Shown here: positions 8,017 through 16,660 of the stretch, piece after piece
Numbering within the stretch: the stretch's first letter is position 1
How the letters are laid out: every line of letters begins with the position of its first letter
Assembly (NCBI GenBank): GCA_016718845.1
Contig: JADKCK010000110.1
Coordinates: forward strand, 3,300 to 67,299
Direction of reading: 5' to 3'
DNA: 64,000 nucleotides
DNA from: Sphingobacteriales bacterium
GTDB taxonomy: Bacteria > Bacteroidota > Bacteroidia > Chitinophagales > UBA2359
Made by a program: the position numbers and the translations under genes
Notes under the pieces: generated by a model
Told to the model about the DNA's origin: nothing
What the model saw: the letters and a program-made list of their open reading frames with translations, nothing else
Databases searched by the model: none

Positions 8017-10266
8017 ATGACTGTATTCACAGAATCTTTTGACATTGGCGATGGTCGCATTGTCAGCATCGAAACGGGCAAACTAGCCCGACAAGCCGAC
8101 GGAGCAGTGTTGGTGCGTATGGGCAAAGCCGCCCTACTTGCCACCGTTGTATCGGCACAAAAACCTCGACCCGGAGCCGATTTTTTCCCACTTTCGGTTG
8201 ATTATCAAGAAAAATTCGCCGCAGCAGGACGTATCCCCGGTGGCTTTTTCCGCCGAGAAGCTCGCCTTTCGGACTACGAAGTGCTTATCTGCCGCCTCAT
8301 AGACCGCACCATACGCCCACTTTTTGCCGATAACTACATCAACGATACCCAAATCAATATTTGGCTACTATCACACGACCCCGAAGTAGTACCCGATACC
8401 CTTGCAGGTTTGGCAGCATCTGCTTGCTTAACCATCTCCGATATACCTTTTTTAGGTCCTATATCGGAAGTACGCGTCGCTAAAATTGACGGACAATACC
8501 GCATCAACCCAACAAAAACAGAAATAGAAAAAGCCACCCTCGACATCATCGTGGGAGCCTCTATAGATAACGTAATGATGGTAGAAGGCGAAGCTCACGA
8601 AGCCCAAGAAGCCGAATTTATAGAAGCCATACGCGTTGGTCACGATGCCATAAAACTACAATGCGAAGCCCAAAAACGCCTCGCCGAAAAATGTGGCAAC
8701 AAACCCAAACGTACCGTCGAACAACCCGCAAGCGATGAAGCACTCAAAACCCGAATCTTTGAATTTGGACAAGAAGGCATCTATCAAATAGCTAGCTCGG
8801 GCTTAGGCAAACAAGAACGTAAAGAAGGTTTTACCGCCGTTGAAGAGGCATTTAAAGCCCAACTTATAGCCGAACTACCCGAAGGCGAAACTGCTTTAAG
8901 CGCAGAAACAAGCGGTTTTGTTAAAGAATATTTCCATGATTTGCAAAAATCGGTGGTGCGTAATATGATGCTCGACGAGCGTATCCGCTTAGATGGTCGG
9001 TTGTTAGACGAAATTCGCCCTATCGAAGCCGAAGTAGACCTATTGGCATCGCCACACGGTTGCGCTTTGTTTACACGCGGCGAAACCCAATCTATTACCA
9101 GCGTTACACTAGGCACCAAACTCGATGAGTTGATGTTGGATAAAGCCGAAGGTTTATCGTTTCAAAAATTTATCTTACACTACAACTTCCCTGGCTTCTC
9201 GACAGGCGAAGTGAAAATAAATCGCGGACCTGGCCGTCGCGAGGTTGGACATGGCAACTTAGCTATGCGCTCGCTCAAACAAATGCTGCCCCCCGACGAC
9301 GAAAATCCATACACCATACGTATTGTATCCGACATCTTAGAATCAAACGGTTCATCGTCTATGGCTACAGTGTGTGCAGGCTCGTTGGCATTGATGGATG
9401 CAGGTATCAAAATCAAAAAACCAGTATCGGGTATTGCCATGGGTTTAATTACCGATGGCGGACGTTTTGCTGTATTGTCCGACATTTTGGGCGATGAAGA
9501 CCACCTCGGTGACATGGACTTTAAAGTAACAGGCACCGCCGACGGTATCTGTGGTATGCAAATGGACTTGAAAATAGACGGTTTGCCCTACGAAATAATG
9601 CTACAAGCTTTTGAACAAGCCCGACAAGGCAGAATACACATTTTAGGCAAAATGGCAGAAGCAATGAGCGAACCACGCGAGGAACTAAAACCACATGCTC
9701 CGCGCGTAATAAAACTATTTGTAGACCGCGAGTTTATCGGTGCTATTATTGGTACAGGTGGCAAAGTAATTCAAGAAATGCAACGCGAAACAGGCGCTAT
9801 TATCAACATAGAAGAAAAAGATAACCGTGGCGAAGTAACCATTAGCTCGCCTAATAACGACTCTATTCAGGCGGCACTAAAACGCATCAACGACATTATT
9901 GCCATACCCGAAGAAGGACAAACTTACGAAGGTCCGGTAAAAACCATCACCGACTTTGGTGCTTTTGTTGAGTTTATGCCCGGTAAAGATGGCTTGTTAC
10001 ACATCTCCGAAATATCGTGGGAACGTTTAGATACCATGGACGGCATATTTAAAGAAGGCGAAATTGTACAGGTAAAACTGATTGGCGTTGACCCTAAAAA
10101 TGGCAAATTTAAATTGTCGCGCAAAGCCTTGTTACCACCACCCGATGGATATGTACCTCGCGAACCACGCGAACGCAGCAACGACCGCGACCGTAACGAC
10201 CGCGGTGGTAATTTCCGCAACGACCGCAATAACGACCGACGTGGAGGACCACCTAACCGTAGATAA
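8017..10266 (+). CDS. pnp: Polyribonucleotide nucleotidyltransferase (PNPase)
   Basis: A 749-residue 3'-5' phosphorolytic exoribonuclease that trims and degrades RNA using phosphate and releasing nucleoside diphosphates. It has two RNase PH domains (about 14-145 and 325-460). The second is followed by the active-site stretch DILGDEDHLGDMDFKVTGTA, which carries the catalytic aspartates. A KH domain with the GAIIGTGGKVIQEM motif lies at about 563-625, and an S1 domain (TDFGAFVEFMPGKDGLLHIS) at about 635-703. The last 35 residues are rich in Arg, Asp, Asn and Gly, a low-complexity RNA-binding-type tail. Length is near the Bacteroidota norm. It lies downstream of rpsO and is followed by a clear terminator. 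Confidence 0.97.
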   Translation: MTVFTESFDIGDGRIVSIETGKLARQADGAVLVRMGKAALLATVVSAQKPRPGADFFPLSVDYQEKFAAAGRIPGGFFRREARLSDYEVLICRLIDRTIRPLFADNYINDTQINIWLLSHDPEVVPDTLAGLAASACLTISDIPFLGPISEVRVAKIDGQYRINPTKTEIEKATLDIIVGASIDNVMMVEGEAHEAQEAEFIEAIRVGHDAIKLQCEAQKRLAEKCGNKPKRTVEQPASDEALKTRIFEFGQEGIYQIASSGLGKQERKEGFTAVEEAFKAQLIAELPEGETALSAETSGFVKEYFHDLQKSVVRNMMLDERIRLDGRLLDEIRPIEAEVDLLASPHGCALFTRGETQSITSVTLGTKLDELMLDKAEGLSFQKFILHYNFPGFSTGEVKINRGPGRREVGHGNLAMRSLKQMLPPDDENPYTIRIVSDILESNGSSSMATVCAGSLALMDAGIKIKKPVSGIAMGLITDGGRFAVLSDILGDEDHLGDMDFKVTGTADGICGMQMDLKIDGLPYEIMLQAFEQARQGRIHILGKMAEAMSEPREELKPHAPRVIKLFVDREFIGAIIGTGGKVIQEMQRETGAIINIEEKDNRGEVTISSPNNDSIQAALKRINDIIAIPEEGQTYEGPVKTITDFGAFVEFMPGKDGLLHISEISWERLDTMDGIFKEGEIVQVKLIGVDPKNGKFKLSRKALLPPPDGYVPREPRERSNDRDRNDRGGNFRNDRNNDRRGGPPNRR

Positions 10267-10282
10267 TTCATCTGTTTATAAT

Positions 10283-10323
10283 AAAAAACCGACTAATGCT
10301 GCTTGCGTTAGTCGGTTTTTTTT
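10283..10323 (+). terminator. Intrinsic terminator after pnp
   Basis: AAAAAACCGACTAA pairs with TTAGTCGGTTTTTT around an 11-base loop and is followed by a run of T. It lies 16 bp after the pnp stop. Confidence 0.85.
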
Positions 10324-10357
10324 TGTGTGTATGGATAGTTATTCACTAGTTTTTTTG

Positions 10358-10365
10358 TACCTTTG
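10358..10365 (+). promoter_or_regulatory. -7 element of anmK
   Basis: TACCTTTG matches the Bacteroidota -7 consensus and is followed by GC. It sits 25 bp before the anmK ATG. No clear TTG is visible at -33. Confidence 0.6.
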
Positions 10366-10390
10366 CTAACTCTTTTACAAAAAACAAAAA

Positions 10391-11491
10391 ATGAACATTA
10401 TAGGTATCATGTCGGGCAGCTCGCTCGATGGTTTGGATGTGGCACTTTGCCGCTTTATGCACATTAATCAACAATGGCAATACCATATTGTTGCCGCCGA
10501 CTGCCTCCCCTACCCTACCGATTGGACAGAGCGTTTGCGACAACTGCCCCAAGCTACCGCCCAACAACTTTGGCAAACCCATGCCGATTATGGACATTTG
10601 CTAGGCAAGATGGTCAATCGGTTTATAGAGCAGCACCAATTACAAAATCAAGTTGATTTGATTGGCTCGCATGGGCATACCATTTTTCATGAACCTGCCC
10701 AACAAATGACCTGCCAAATTGGCGATGGTGCGGCTATTGCTTATCAAACTAAATTGCCTGTTGTCTGCGATTTTCGCTCGTCGGATGTTGCTGCACAGGG
10801 GCAAGGTGCGCCTATGGTTCCTATCGCCGACCTGCACTTGTTTGCCCAACATCGGTTTTGTTTAAACTTGGGCGGTATTGCTAATATATCGGCAAAAACA
10901 AACAACAACAGCCGTCCTGTTGTGGGTTTTGATGTGTGTTATGCCAACCAAATCCTCGACCGACTTGCTCAACAATTAGGTTACGACTACGACAACAATG
11001 GCGAATTGGCTGCACAGGGTAAACTTATCCCAAAGCTGTTGTTAGACCTAAATGGTTTGGATTTTGGCAAACAAACTTACCCTAAATCGCTCAATAACCA
11101 ACAATCGGGAAACCAAATTATGCCTATTATTGAACAATATGCGCATAGCACCCACGATAAACTGCATACTTTTGGCGTTTATATGGCACAGCAAATAGGG
11201 TTTGCCATAGATATGGTATACCAAACCGAAAAACTGACACCTGCTGCCGATGATAGTTTGTTGGTAACAGGCGGTGGTGCTTTTAATAGTTTTGTAGTTG
11301 AGCAATTACGCACACATTGTGCGGTGCAAATTATAGTACCATCGCCCGAAACAGTAAAGTTTAAAGAGGCTTTGTTAATGGCTTTTGCGGCGCTGTTGCG
11401 TTGGCAAGGGCAAGTTAATTTTGTAAGGGCTGTAACAGGAGCTAAACAAGCTACTATTGGCGGAGCGGTTTATTTGGCAGTTAGTGAGTAG
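10391..11491 (+). CDS. anmK: Anhydro-N-acetylmuramic acid kinase
   Basis: A 366-residue kinase that opens and phosphorylates 1,6-anhydro-MurNAc to MurNAc-6-phosphate in cell-wall recycling. The N-terminal IGIMSGSSLDGLDVAL is the ATP-site signature. GSHGHTIFHEP and GFDVCYANQILD (the Bacteroidota variant of the sugar-binding loop) follow, and LLVTGGGAFNS near residue 293 is the second nucleotide-binding loop. The length fits the short Bacteroidota form. Its own promoter and terminator suggest a single-gene transcript. Confidence 0.95.
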   Translation: MNIIGIMSGSSLDGLDVALCRFMHINQQWQYHIVAADCLPYPTDWTERLRQLPQATAQQLWQTHADYGHLLGKMVNRFIEQHQLQNQVDLIGSHGHTIFHEPAQQMTCQIGDGAAIAYQTKLPVVCDFRSSDVAAQGQGAPMVPIADLHLFAQHRFCLNLGGIANISAKTNNNSRPVVGFDVCYANQILDRLAQQLGYDYDNNGELAAQGKLIPKLLLDLNGLDFGKQTYPKSLNNQQSGNQIMPIIEQYAHSTHDKLHTFGVYMAQQIGFAIDMVYQTEKLTPAADDSLLVTGGGAFNSFVVEQLRTHCAVQIIVPSPETVKFKEALLMAFAALLRWQGQVNFVRAVTGAKQATIGGAVYLAVSE

Positions 11492-11515
11492 TTTGTTAAT
11501 GGGCGTGTATTTTTT

Positions 11516-11565
11516 AAAAACACGAGCAATTTTGCAACTATTGTTGTAAAATTGCTCGTGTTTTT
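11516..11565 (+). terminator. Intrinsic terminator after anmK
   Basis: A long stem, with AAAAACACGAGCAATTTT on the left and AAAATTGCTCGTGTTTTT on the right, ends in T. It begins 25 bp after the anmK stop. Confidence 0.85.
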
Positions 11566-11900
11566 GTTGTTAATAGTGCTATATGCTTTAATGGTATGTA
11601 GATAGGTAGATAATAAGTTGAGGCTGCGCTTAGTAATCACGATTAAATAACGTACCAATCTATACAGCCGTCTGTGTTAAATAGCATCGTTTTTGAGCAA
11701 AAGCGGGCTATCTAATTGACAACTAAATACTGCTTTTTTTATATCCCTGACGTTAAAACCAAGCATTCCAATTTTCTATAACAATGCCACCCTCGGGGTT
11801 AAAATACCTGCGTTAAACCCTGAAGGGTATACATTTTTGTGTTTTTGAGCAAATGAAAGTGGTAAATTCATAATTTATTTCCATTGCGTTATAATTGCTC
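11566..11900. other. Intergenic region without recognisable gene
   Basis: AT-rich spacer between the anmK terminator and the 3' end of rtcB. I see no plausible coding frame or RNA gene. A short motif TTTTTGAGCAAA occurs twice (about 11691 and 11842). Confidence 0.5.
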
Positions 11901-11980
11901 TGGGGGTGCCCGCAACTGTGCAAAGCATGGAAAGCCAAACATCACCCCCAAAAAAGACATTTACCCGCGTCAAGCGGGGC
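11901..11980 (+). repeat. Dispersed non-coding element, copy A
   Basis: About 80 bp containing TGGGGGTGCC, a 30-base middle, then CATCACCCCCAAAAAAGACA, and a small hairpin CCCGC-GTCAA-GCGGG at the end. The arms GGGGGTG and CACCCCC are inverted repeats. Copies B (16511-16570, +) and C (38398-38476, -) share the same order of motifs. This copy lies just past the 3' end of rtcB, in antisense orientation to it. Confidence 0.7.
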
Positions 11981-12006
11981 GGTGCAAGGCAAGTTTGGGT
12001 TGCCTT

Positions 12007-13428
12007 TTAATCTTCCGATTTATCGTCGGTTGCCATGCGTACAATTTTAGGGTTAAATGTACCTACTACGGTCACCAAATCGGTTTGCTGAGCCATTACC
12101 TTGTTTATGTCTTTGTATGCCATTGGTGCTTCGTCTAATCCGCCGCCTAATAGGGTTACACCTGCGTGTAGCAAACGTTGTTTTAGCTCTTTATTGGTGA
12201 TGTTTTGTTTGGCTTTGGTACGCGAAAGCACACGCCCAGCCCCATGCGAGGCAGAGTTTAACGAATCGGCAAAGCCTTTACCACGTACAATAAAGCCCGG
12301 TGTTGCCATCGAGCCCGGAATGATACCTAATACCCCCTTGCCTGCAGGTGTTGCTCCTTTGCGGTGTACAATTACCTTGGTTCCGTTGGATAGTTGTTCT
12401 TTCCAAGCAAAATTATGGTGGTTTTCGATGATTGCCAAAGGTTTTGCACCCAATGCTTTTGCCAAACGGCGGTGTATTTGGTGGTGGCAAGCCGATGCGT
12501 AATCGCCTGCAAGGTTCATTGCCAACCAATATTCTTGCCCTGCCTGCGTATCTAAATCTAGCCAAGCCAAATGTTTAGCCTCGTTGGGTAGCGGGCATTT
12601 TTCCATGGCTATTTTGGTGTAGGTTTGGGCAATAGTAGCCCCTAAGCCACGCGAGCCAGAGTGCGACAAGATGCCGATATAGGTTTTGGTGGTTTCTAAA
12701 TTCCACTCGTTATTGGGGTCTTGGATAGTTACTTCGCCAAACTCTACAAAATGGTTTCCGCTGCCCGATGTACCAATTTGGCGGTAAGCTCGGTCTTTTA
12801 GTTGGCGCAAAAGAGGCATTTCGTTGAACAAAGGTCGTTCAAAAATTTCGTCGTCGATAGGTTTTTCGAACGAGCAGTTTATACCAAAACGGGTATGTTC
12901 CATCAACATTTGTTTAAATTTAGCCAAATGTCCTTTTAAATATACCGCAGGCACATCGTATATGGTTAGGCACATACGGCAACCAATATCAACGCCTACG
13001 CCAAAAGGTATTACGGCATTGTTGGTAGCCAATACACCGCCAATAGGTAAACCGTAGCCTTGATGAGCGTCGGGCATTAACGAGCCACCCATAGATATGG
13101 GTAATCGCATGGCAGTATTCATTTGTTGCATGGCTCCATCTTCAATAAATTCTTGCCCAAAAACACGAAATTCGTCGGCTTGTGGTTTTAGGGGTATTTC
13201 TTTTATGGTGTTTTCTTCTACGATAAGTTCGTTGGCAATTTTTTGCAAAATTTCGTCTTCTACATAATTATATGGGTTGTTGAATAGGTCGGTTAATAAT
13301 TGCAATACTACTTGACGCTCGGCGCGTTTATAGTTTTTGTGCATAATGTTTAGGGCAACGCTTGTTGGTCGTCCTTGTGGATAGCCAATAGTGGCTAAAT
13401 CGGTGTGGGTTAAGTTTAGTTTGGACAC
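12007..13428 (-). CDS. rtcB: RtcB family RNA ligase
   Basis: A 473-residue protein of the RtcB family, which joins RNA 3'-phosphate or 2',3'-cyclic phosphate ends to 5'-OH ends using GTP and Mn2+. Conserved sites are visible: MPDAHQG (118-124), GVDIGC with metal-ligand Cys150, GSGNHFVEFG with His226, LSHSGSRG with His256, the ENHHNF stretch (335-340), GSMATPGF, and SASHGAGR with His395 as the predicted GMP-accepting nucleophile. The start is GTG at 13428; no in-frame ATG lies upstream and the next internal ATG is at residue 29. No archease, RtcA or RtcR gene is adjacent, so its role in repair or tRNA processing cannot be read from context. Confidence 0.93.
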   Translation of the reverse strand: MSKLNLTHTDLATIGYPQGRPTSVALNIMHKNYKRAERQVVLQLLTDLFNNPYNYVEDEILQKIANELIVEENTIKEIPLKPQADEFRVFGQEFIEDGAMQQMNTAMRLPISMGGSLMPDAHQGYGLPIGGVLATNNAVIPFGVGVDIGCRMCLTIYDVPAVYLKGHLAKFKQMLMEHTRFGINCSFEKPIDDEIFERPLFNEMPLLRQLKDRAYRQIGTSGSGNHFVEFGEVTIQDPNNEWNLETTKTYIGILSHSGSRGLGATIAQTYTKIAMEKCPLPNEAKHLAWLDLDTQAGQEYWLAMNLAGDYASACHHQIHRRLAKALGAKPLAIIENHHNFAWKEQLSNGTKVIVHRKGATPAGKGVLGIIPGSMATPGFIVRGKGFADSLNSASHGAGRVLSRTKAKQNITNKELKQRLLHAGVTLLGGGLDEAPMAYKDINKVMAQQTDLVTVVGTFNPKIVRMATDDKSED

Positions 13429-13660
13429 GGGGGAATTATTAATTGTTAATTATTAATTATTTTATTATTATACTTTTAAATTATCAAAAAGGGGAACAAA
13501 CGCTATATCTGCTTTTTGGTTTGATCTTCATAACCTATATTGGGTGTTAAAAAGTTCCCAAGGTAGGTTTATTTTGGTAAATTTAGTGTTTTTTTGCGTA
13601 AAATATTATTTGGCGGGCATTAGTCGGCTTATTTTCTACCTATTAATCGACAATAATTAG

Positions 13661-13668
13661 TACATTTG
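13661..13668 (+). promoter_or_regulatory. -7 element of STAS gene
   Basis: TACATTTG followed by CGG fits the Bacteroidota -7 consensus, 23 bp before the ATG at 13692. No clear -33 TTG is visible. Confidence 0.55.
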
Positions 13669-13691
13669 CGGTCTAAAAAAATGGTATTATA

Positions 13692-14048
13692 ATGTTGGAT
13701 TTTACGCATCAACTAATTGATGACTCTGTAGTTATTTCGCTTATTGGTTCTTTGCTCAACGAAATGTCCAAACAAGCTGTATTAGATATGGTACAGACGT
13801 ATTTGGAGCAAGGGAAATTATTATTTATTATCAACTGTGGGCAACTAAGTGCCATTAATAGCATGGGGTTAACATTGCTACTAAATATACTTACCAAAGT
13901 GCGCAACGAAGATGGCGAGGTAATACTAACCAACATACCTTTGCCGCTTAAAAAGGTATTGATTATTACCAAGTTAAACGAGATATTTGATATTCAAGAA
14001 AACATTGAAAATGCGTTAGCAAAATATAGTTTGCCGATTAACAATTAA
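13692..14048 (+). CDS. STAS-domain protein (anti-sigma factor antagonist type)
   Basis: A 118-residue single-domain protein with the STAS pattern: an N-terminal beta strand pair, then LLFIINCGQLSAINSMGL, where Ser57 sits at the position phosphorylated in SpoIIAA/RsbV-type antagonists, followed by the LLLNILTKVR helix. Such proteins bind anti-sigma factors or other partners in a phosphorylation-dependent way. No anti-sigma kinase or phosphatase is nearby. The fabD gene starts 27 bp downstream on the same strand, so the two are probably co-transcribed. The functional target is unknown. Confidence 0.8.
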   Translation: MLDFTHQLIDDSVVISLIGSLLNEMSKQAVLDMVQTYLEQGKLLFIINCGQLSAINSMGLTLLLNILTKVRNEDGEVILTNIPLPLKKVLIITKLNEIFDIQENIENALAKYSLPINN

Positions 14049-14075
14049 CAAATTCTTCACTCTCCATTACATTAA

Positions 14076-14945
14076 ATGAACGCTTATCTTTTTACGGGTC
14101 AAGGCTCGCAATATGCGGGCATGGGCAGCCACTTATTAGCTCTACCCAATGCCCAACAATGGCTAACGCAAGCCAACGAAGTACTAGGTTTTGATATTGC
14201 CGATGTGATGATAAACGGCACCGACGAAGACCTACGCCAAACACGCGTAACACAGCCTGCGGTGTTTTTGTTTTCGGTTATCAAAGCCAAGCTAAGCCCT
14301 AATTTTGCCCCTCAAATGCTTGCAGGGCATTCGTTGGGCGAACTGTCGGCATTGGTAGCTGGCGGTGCTTTAAGTTTTACCGATGGATTGCGTTTGGTGT
14401 ACCAACGTGCCACAGCTATGCAAGCTGCCTGCGATGCAGTACCCTCGACAATGGCTGCTGTTATTGGTTTTGATGATGCAAAAACCGAAGAGGTATTAGC
14501 CACCATAACCGACGATATAGTAGTGCCTGCCAATTACAACTGCCCTGGGCAATTGGTTATCTCGGGCAGTACCACAGGCATACAAACAGCTATGGTGCGG
14601 CTTAAAGAAGCCGGCGCACGCCGCGTATTGCCTTTGCCTGTTGGCGGAGCTTTTCACTCGCCTTTAATGGAACCTGCCCGTGCCGAGTTAGAAAAAGCCA
14701 TTCTTAACACCCACTTTAACGCACCTGTCTGCCCCATCTACCAAAACGTAGATGCACAACCAACACAAGACCCCGCAGCTATCCAACAAAAACTTATTGC
14801 CCAGCTAACTGCACCTGTGCGTTGGTCGCAAACCATACAAAACATGATTGCCAACGGAGCCACCTCGTTTGCCGAGTTTGGACCCAAACCAACCTTACTG
14901 GGCTTTATGAAAAAAATTGACCCCAATGCCGTTATTGTTGAGTGA
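14076..14945 (+). CDS. fabD: Malonyl CoA-acyl carrier protein transacylase
   Basis: A 289-residue cytosolic enzyme moving the malonyl group from CoA to acyl carrier protein for fatty acid synthesis. GQGSQ (9-13) forms the oxyanion region, GHSLGE (84-89) contains the nucleophile Ser86, Arg111 in VYQRATAMQ binds the malonyl carboxylate, and His194 in GAFHSPLM is the catalytic base. Length and motifs are complete. It follows the STAS gene at 27 bp and is closed by a bidirectional terminator. Other fab genes are not nearby, so this is a detached fabD. Confidence 0.96.
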   Translation: MNAYLFTGQGSQYAGMGSHLLALPNAQQWLTQANEVLGFDIADVMINGTDEDLRQTRVTQPAVFLFSVIKAKLSPNFAPQMLAGHSLGELSALVAGGALSFTDGLRLVYQRATAMQAACDAVPSTMAAVIGFDDAKTEEVLATITDDIVVPANYNCPGQLVISGSTTGIQTAMVRLKEAGARRVLPLPVGGAFHSPLMEPARAELEKAILNTHFNAPVCPIYQNVDAQPTQDPAAIQQKLIAQLTAPVRWSQTIQNMIANGATSFAEFGPKPTLLGFMKKIDPNAVIVE

Positions 14946-15034
14946 TTGCTTGTGTTTGATACCAATCTAAAAAAGTGGTACTAATTTAGCAATGCTACCA
15001 ACAATAGCACAACTTGTGCCTACCCCGCACCAAT

Positions 15035-15074
15035 AAAAAAACGGTCGTAACCTATTTGGTTACGACCGTTTTTT
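15035..15074. terminator. Bidirectional terminator between fabD and lipoprotein gene
   Basis: AAAAAAACGGTCGTAACC, loop TATTT, GGTTACGACCGTTTTTT. The A-run on the left and T-run on the right allow it to work for fabD (+) and for the convergent lipoprotein gene (-). Confidence 0.9.
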
Positions 15075-15094
15075 ATGAGCTACCCAATTGGGGT

Positions 15095-16327
15095 TTAGTG
15101 TCCATGTCCTTCGTGTCCGTCTGCACCTTCTTCATCAAAAGGCATTTGAGGGGCAATTTGTTGAGCATCTAACATACTTGAGTCTATTGGGTTTTTTTCT
15201 GCCCATTTTTTGTAACTTTCGGCTTGCCAAAAGGCATTGTATTCGTCGCGAGGTAAAAAATTAGCTGGATTAACCTTAAAAAGTTCTTTCATTTTGGGGA
15301 AATAAGCCACGGCATCGTCGTATTTACCACCGTCTATTAGTAAGCCCACCAAACGCCAGTAAGCATCTTCAAGGTCGGGGTCGGTTTTAATGGCATTTTC
15401 GAGGTACGAGCGTGCCTTTACGGTGTTTTGGTAACTGTAGCTAATATCCGAGCGAATAATATCTAGGTATGGGTCGCCGCCAATACTTTTATCTAAGGCA
15501 TCTATGCTAGTGTATAGTTTCAGCGAGTCGTGGTCTGCCATTGCCATGTTCATTTGCATATATGCAAGGGCGGCATCGTTGGGAAATAGGTTTTGGTATT
15601 CTTCAATTGCATCGTCGTAGGTTTTGCCACCCATTTGGTGTGCTATATTTAAACGCATTACCTGCAACATTTTATCTTGTTGCAACGCTTTGGGCATAGT
15701 GGCATAAAGGGCTAAGGCTTCGTCGTATTTTTTTTGTTCTGCTAAACCTGTTAGGGTGTCAATTTTTGCCAAGTTGCGGATAAAAGCTTGTTCTGTTGAT
15801 GGGGTTTTGTTCATCTTTACCGAGTCTAGTTTATTTGCCAATGGCGAATAATACAAGCGTTGAAGGGTGGAGCTAAAGGTTAAACCGCCGCGGTAAATGT
15901 AAAAATCTTTTATCAGCACCTTATCTTCGGTGCTATCCGAAGGGGTTAAATACATTTCGATATAGTTAATACCCTGCGACGATGCTACGCGATAAAAAGC
16001 GGTAGGTTGTGGCGATGTTTTTATTTTCAACAGTTTTATAGCACCATCTTCGCCCAATAAATTAACGATGGTTTCGCCCACATTTAGGTCGTGTTGTACG
16101 CCCATTTCAAAGCCTTTTCGGTACTCGTCGGGTACTTCTATGGAGTTAACAATGTTGTTGATAATGGCTTGAAACCCAAAATGTTGGTTAAAAAAATCGG
16201 GATTGTGTTCGTTGATGCTTTTTTCGAGTTTAGTAGCAAAGGCATCGTAGTTGCTAGTATCTTTTTTACAACTTTGTAGGCTTGTTATAGTGATAAAAGC
16301 AAGCAATAGCAAAAAGTAGTTTTTCAT
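15095..16327 (-). CDS. TPR-like lipoprotein of unknown function
   Basis: A 410-residue predicted lipoprotein. The start at 16327 is chosen because it gives a short signal with the lipobox LQSC near residue 19; the longer frame to 16393 crosses the putative promoter and a 5' hairpin. Residues about 200-370 look like degenerate TPR helices (EAYWRLVGLLIDGGKYDDAVAYF-type pattern). The C-terminus is rich in acidic residues and ends in HEGHGH, which could bind metal. It is probably anchored in the periplasm or outer membrane; the partner is unknown. The promoter at 16393-16400 lies upstream, and a terminator shared with fabD lies downstream. Confidence 0.75.
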   Translation of the reverse strand: MKNYFLLLLAFITITSLQSCKKDTSNYDAFATKLEKSINEHNPDFFNQHFGFQAIINNIVNSIEVPDEYRKGFEMGVQHDLNVGETIVNLLGEDGAIKLLKIKTSPQPTAFYRVASSQGINYIEMYLTPSDSTEDKVLIKDFYIYRGGLTFSSTLQRLYYSPLANKLDSVKMNKTPSTEQAFIRNLAKIDTLTGLAEQKKYDEALALYATMPKALQQDKMLQVMRLNIAHQMGGKTYDDAIEEYQNLFPNDAALAYMQMNMAMADHDSLKLYTSIDALDKSIGGDPYLDIIRSDISYSYQNTVKARSYLENAIKTDPDLEDAYWRLVGLLIDGGKYDDAVAYFPKMKELFKVNPANFLPRDEYNAFWQAESYKKWAEKNPIDSSMLDAQQIAPQMPFDEEGADGHEGHGH

Positions 16328-16341
16328 GTAAAATGCGTTTA

Positions 16342-16375
16342 AAACCCCGACAATGTGCTTGCATTGTCGGGGTTT
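16342..16375 (-). promoter_or_regulatory. 5'-leader hairpin of lipoprotein gene
   Basis: AAACCCCGACAATG and its perfect complement form a 14-bp stem with a 6-base loop, between the predicted -7 box (16393-16400) and the start codon (16327). It would lie close to the mRNA 5' end. There is no T-run next to it on the coding strand, so it is more likely a stabilising or regulatory leader structure than a terminator. Confidence 0.6.
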
Positions 16376-16392
16376 GTTGTTAAAACAAGCCA

Positions 16393-16400
16393 CAAAGGTA
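16393..16400 (-). promoter_or_regulatory. -7 element of lipoprotein gene
   Basis: TACCTTTG on the minus strand, 65 bp before the start at 16327, fits the Bacteroidota consensus. Confidence 0.65.
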
Positions 16401-16510
16401 GCTTTTATTTTAATGATTGAGTGCCTATTTGCCTAAAAATATGGGTAATTGTGGCTAAATTTGATACTAAGATGATAAAAGCATGTAATTTGGCAGTGAT
16501 AACTCGATGT

Positions 16511-16570
16511 TGGGGTGCCACCAACTAAACAAATCAGGGAGTGCCAATCATCACCCCAAAAAAGCATTTT
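16511..16570 (+). repeat. Dispersed non-coding element, copy B
   Basis: TTGGGGTGCCACCAACT, a middle with CAGGGAGTGCCAA, then CATCACCCCAAAAAAGCAT. It matches copy C strongly and copy A more loosely, but lacks the terminal CCGC/GCGG hairpin. It lies between two minus-strand genes. Confidence 0.7.
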
Positions 16571-16660
16571 TGCATTTCGACCACATTGAACGTGAGCCTT
16601 GGGTTTAGCAAGTGGTTGTGGTTTGGGAGTGTTTGTTTGATTAAATAAGTAGTTTTTACT

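Noticed and set aside
11884..12138. Plus-strand frame of 84 codons over the 3' end of rtcB
   Set aside because: It overlaps dispersed element A and the rtcB coding strand; no start signal or motif.
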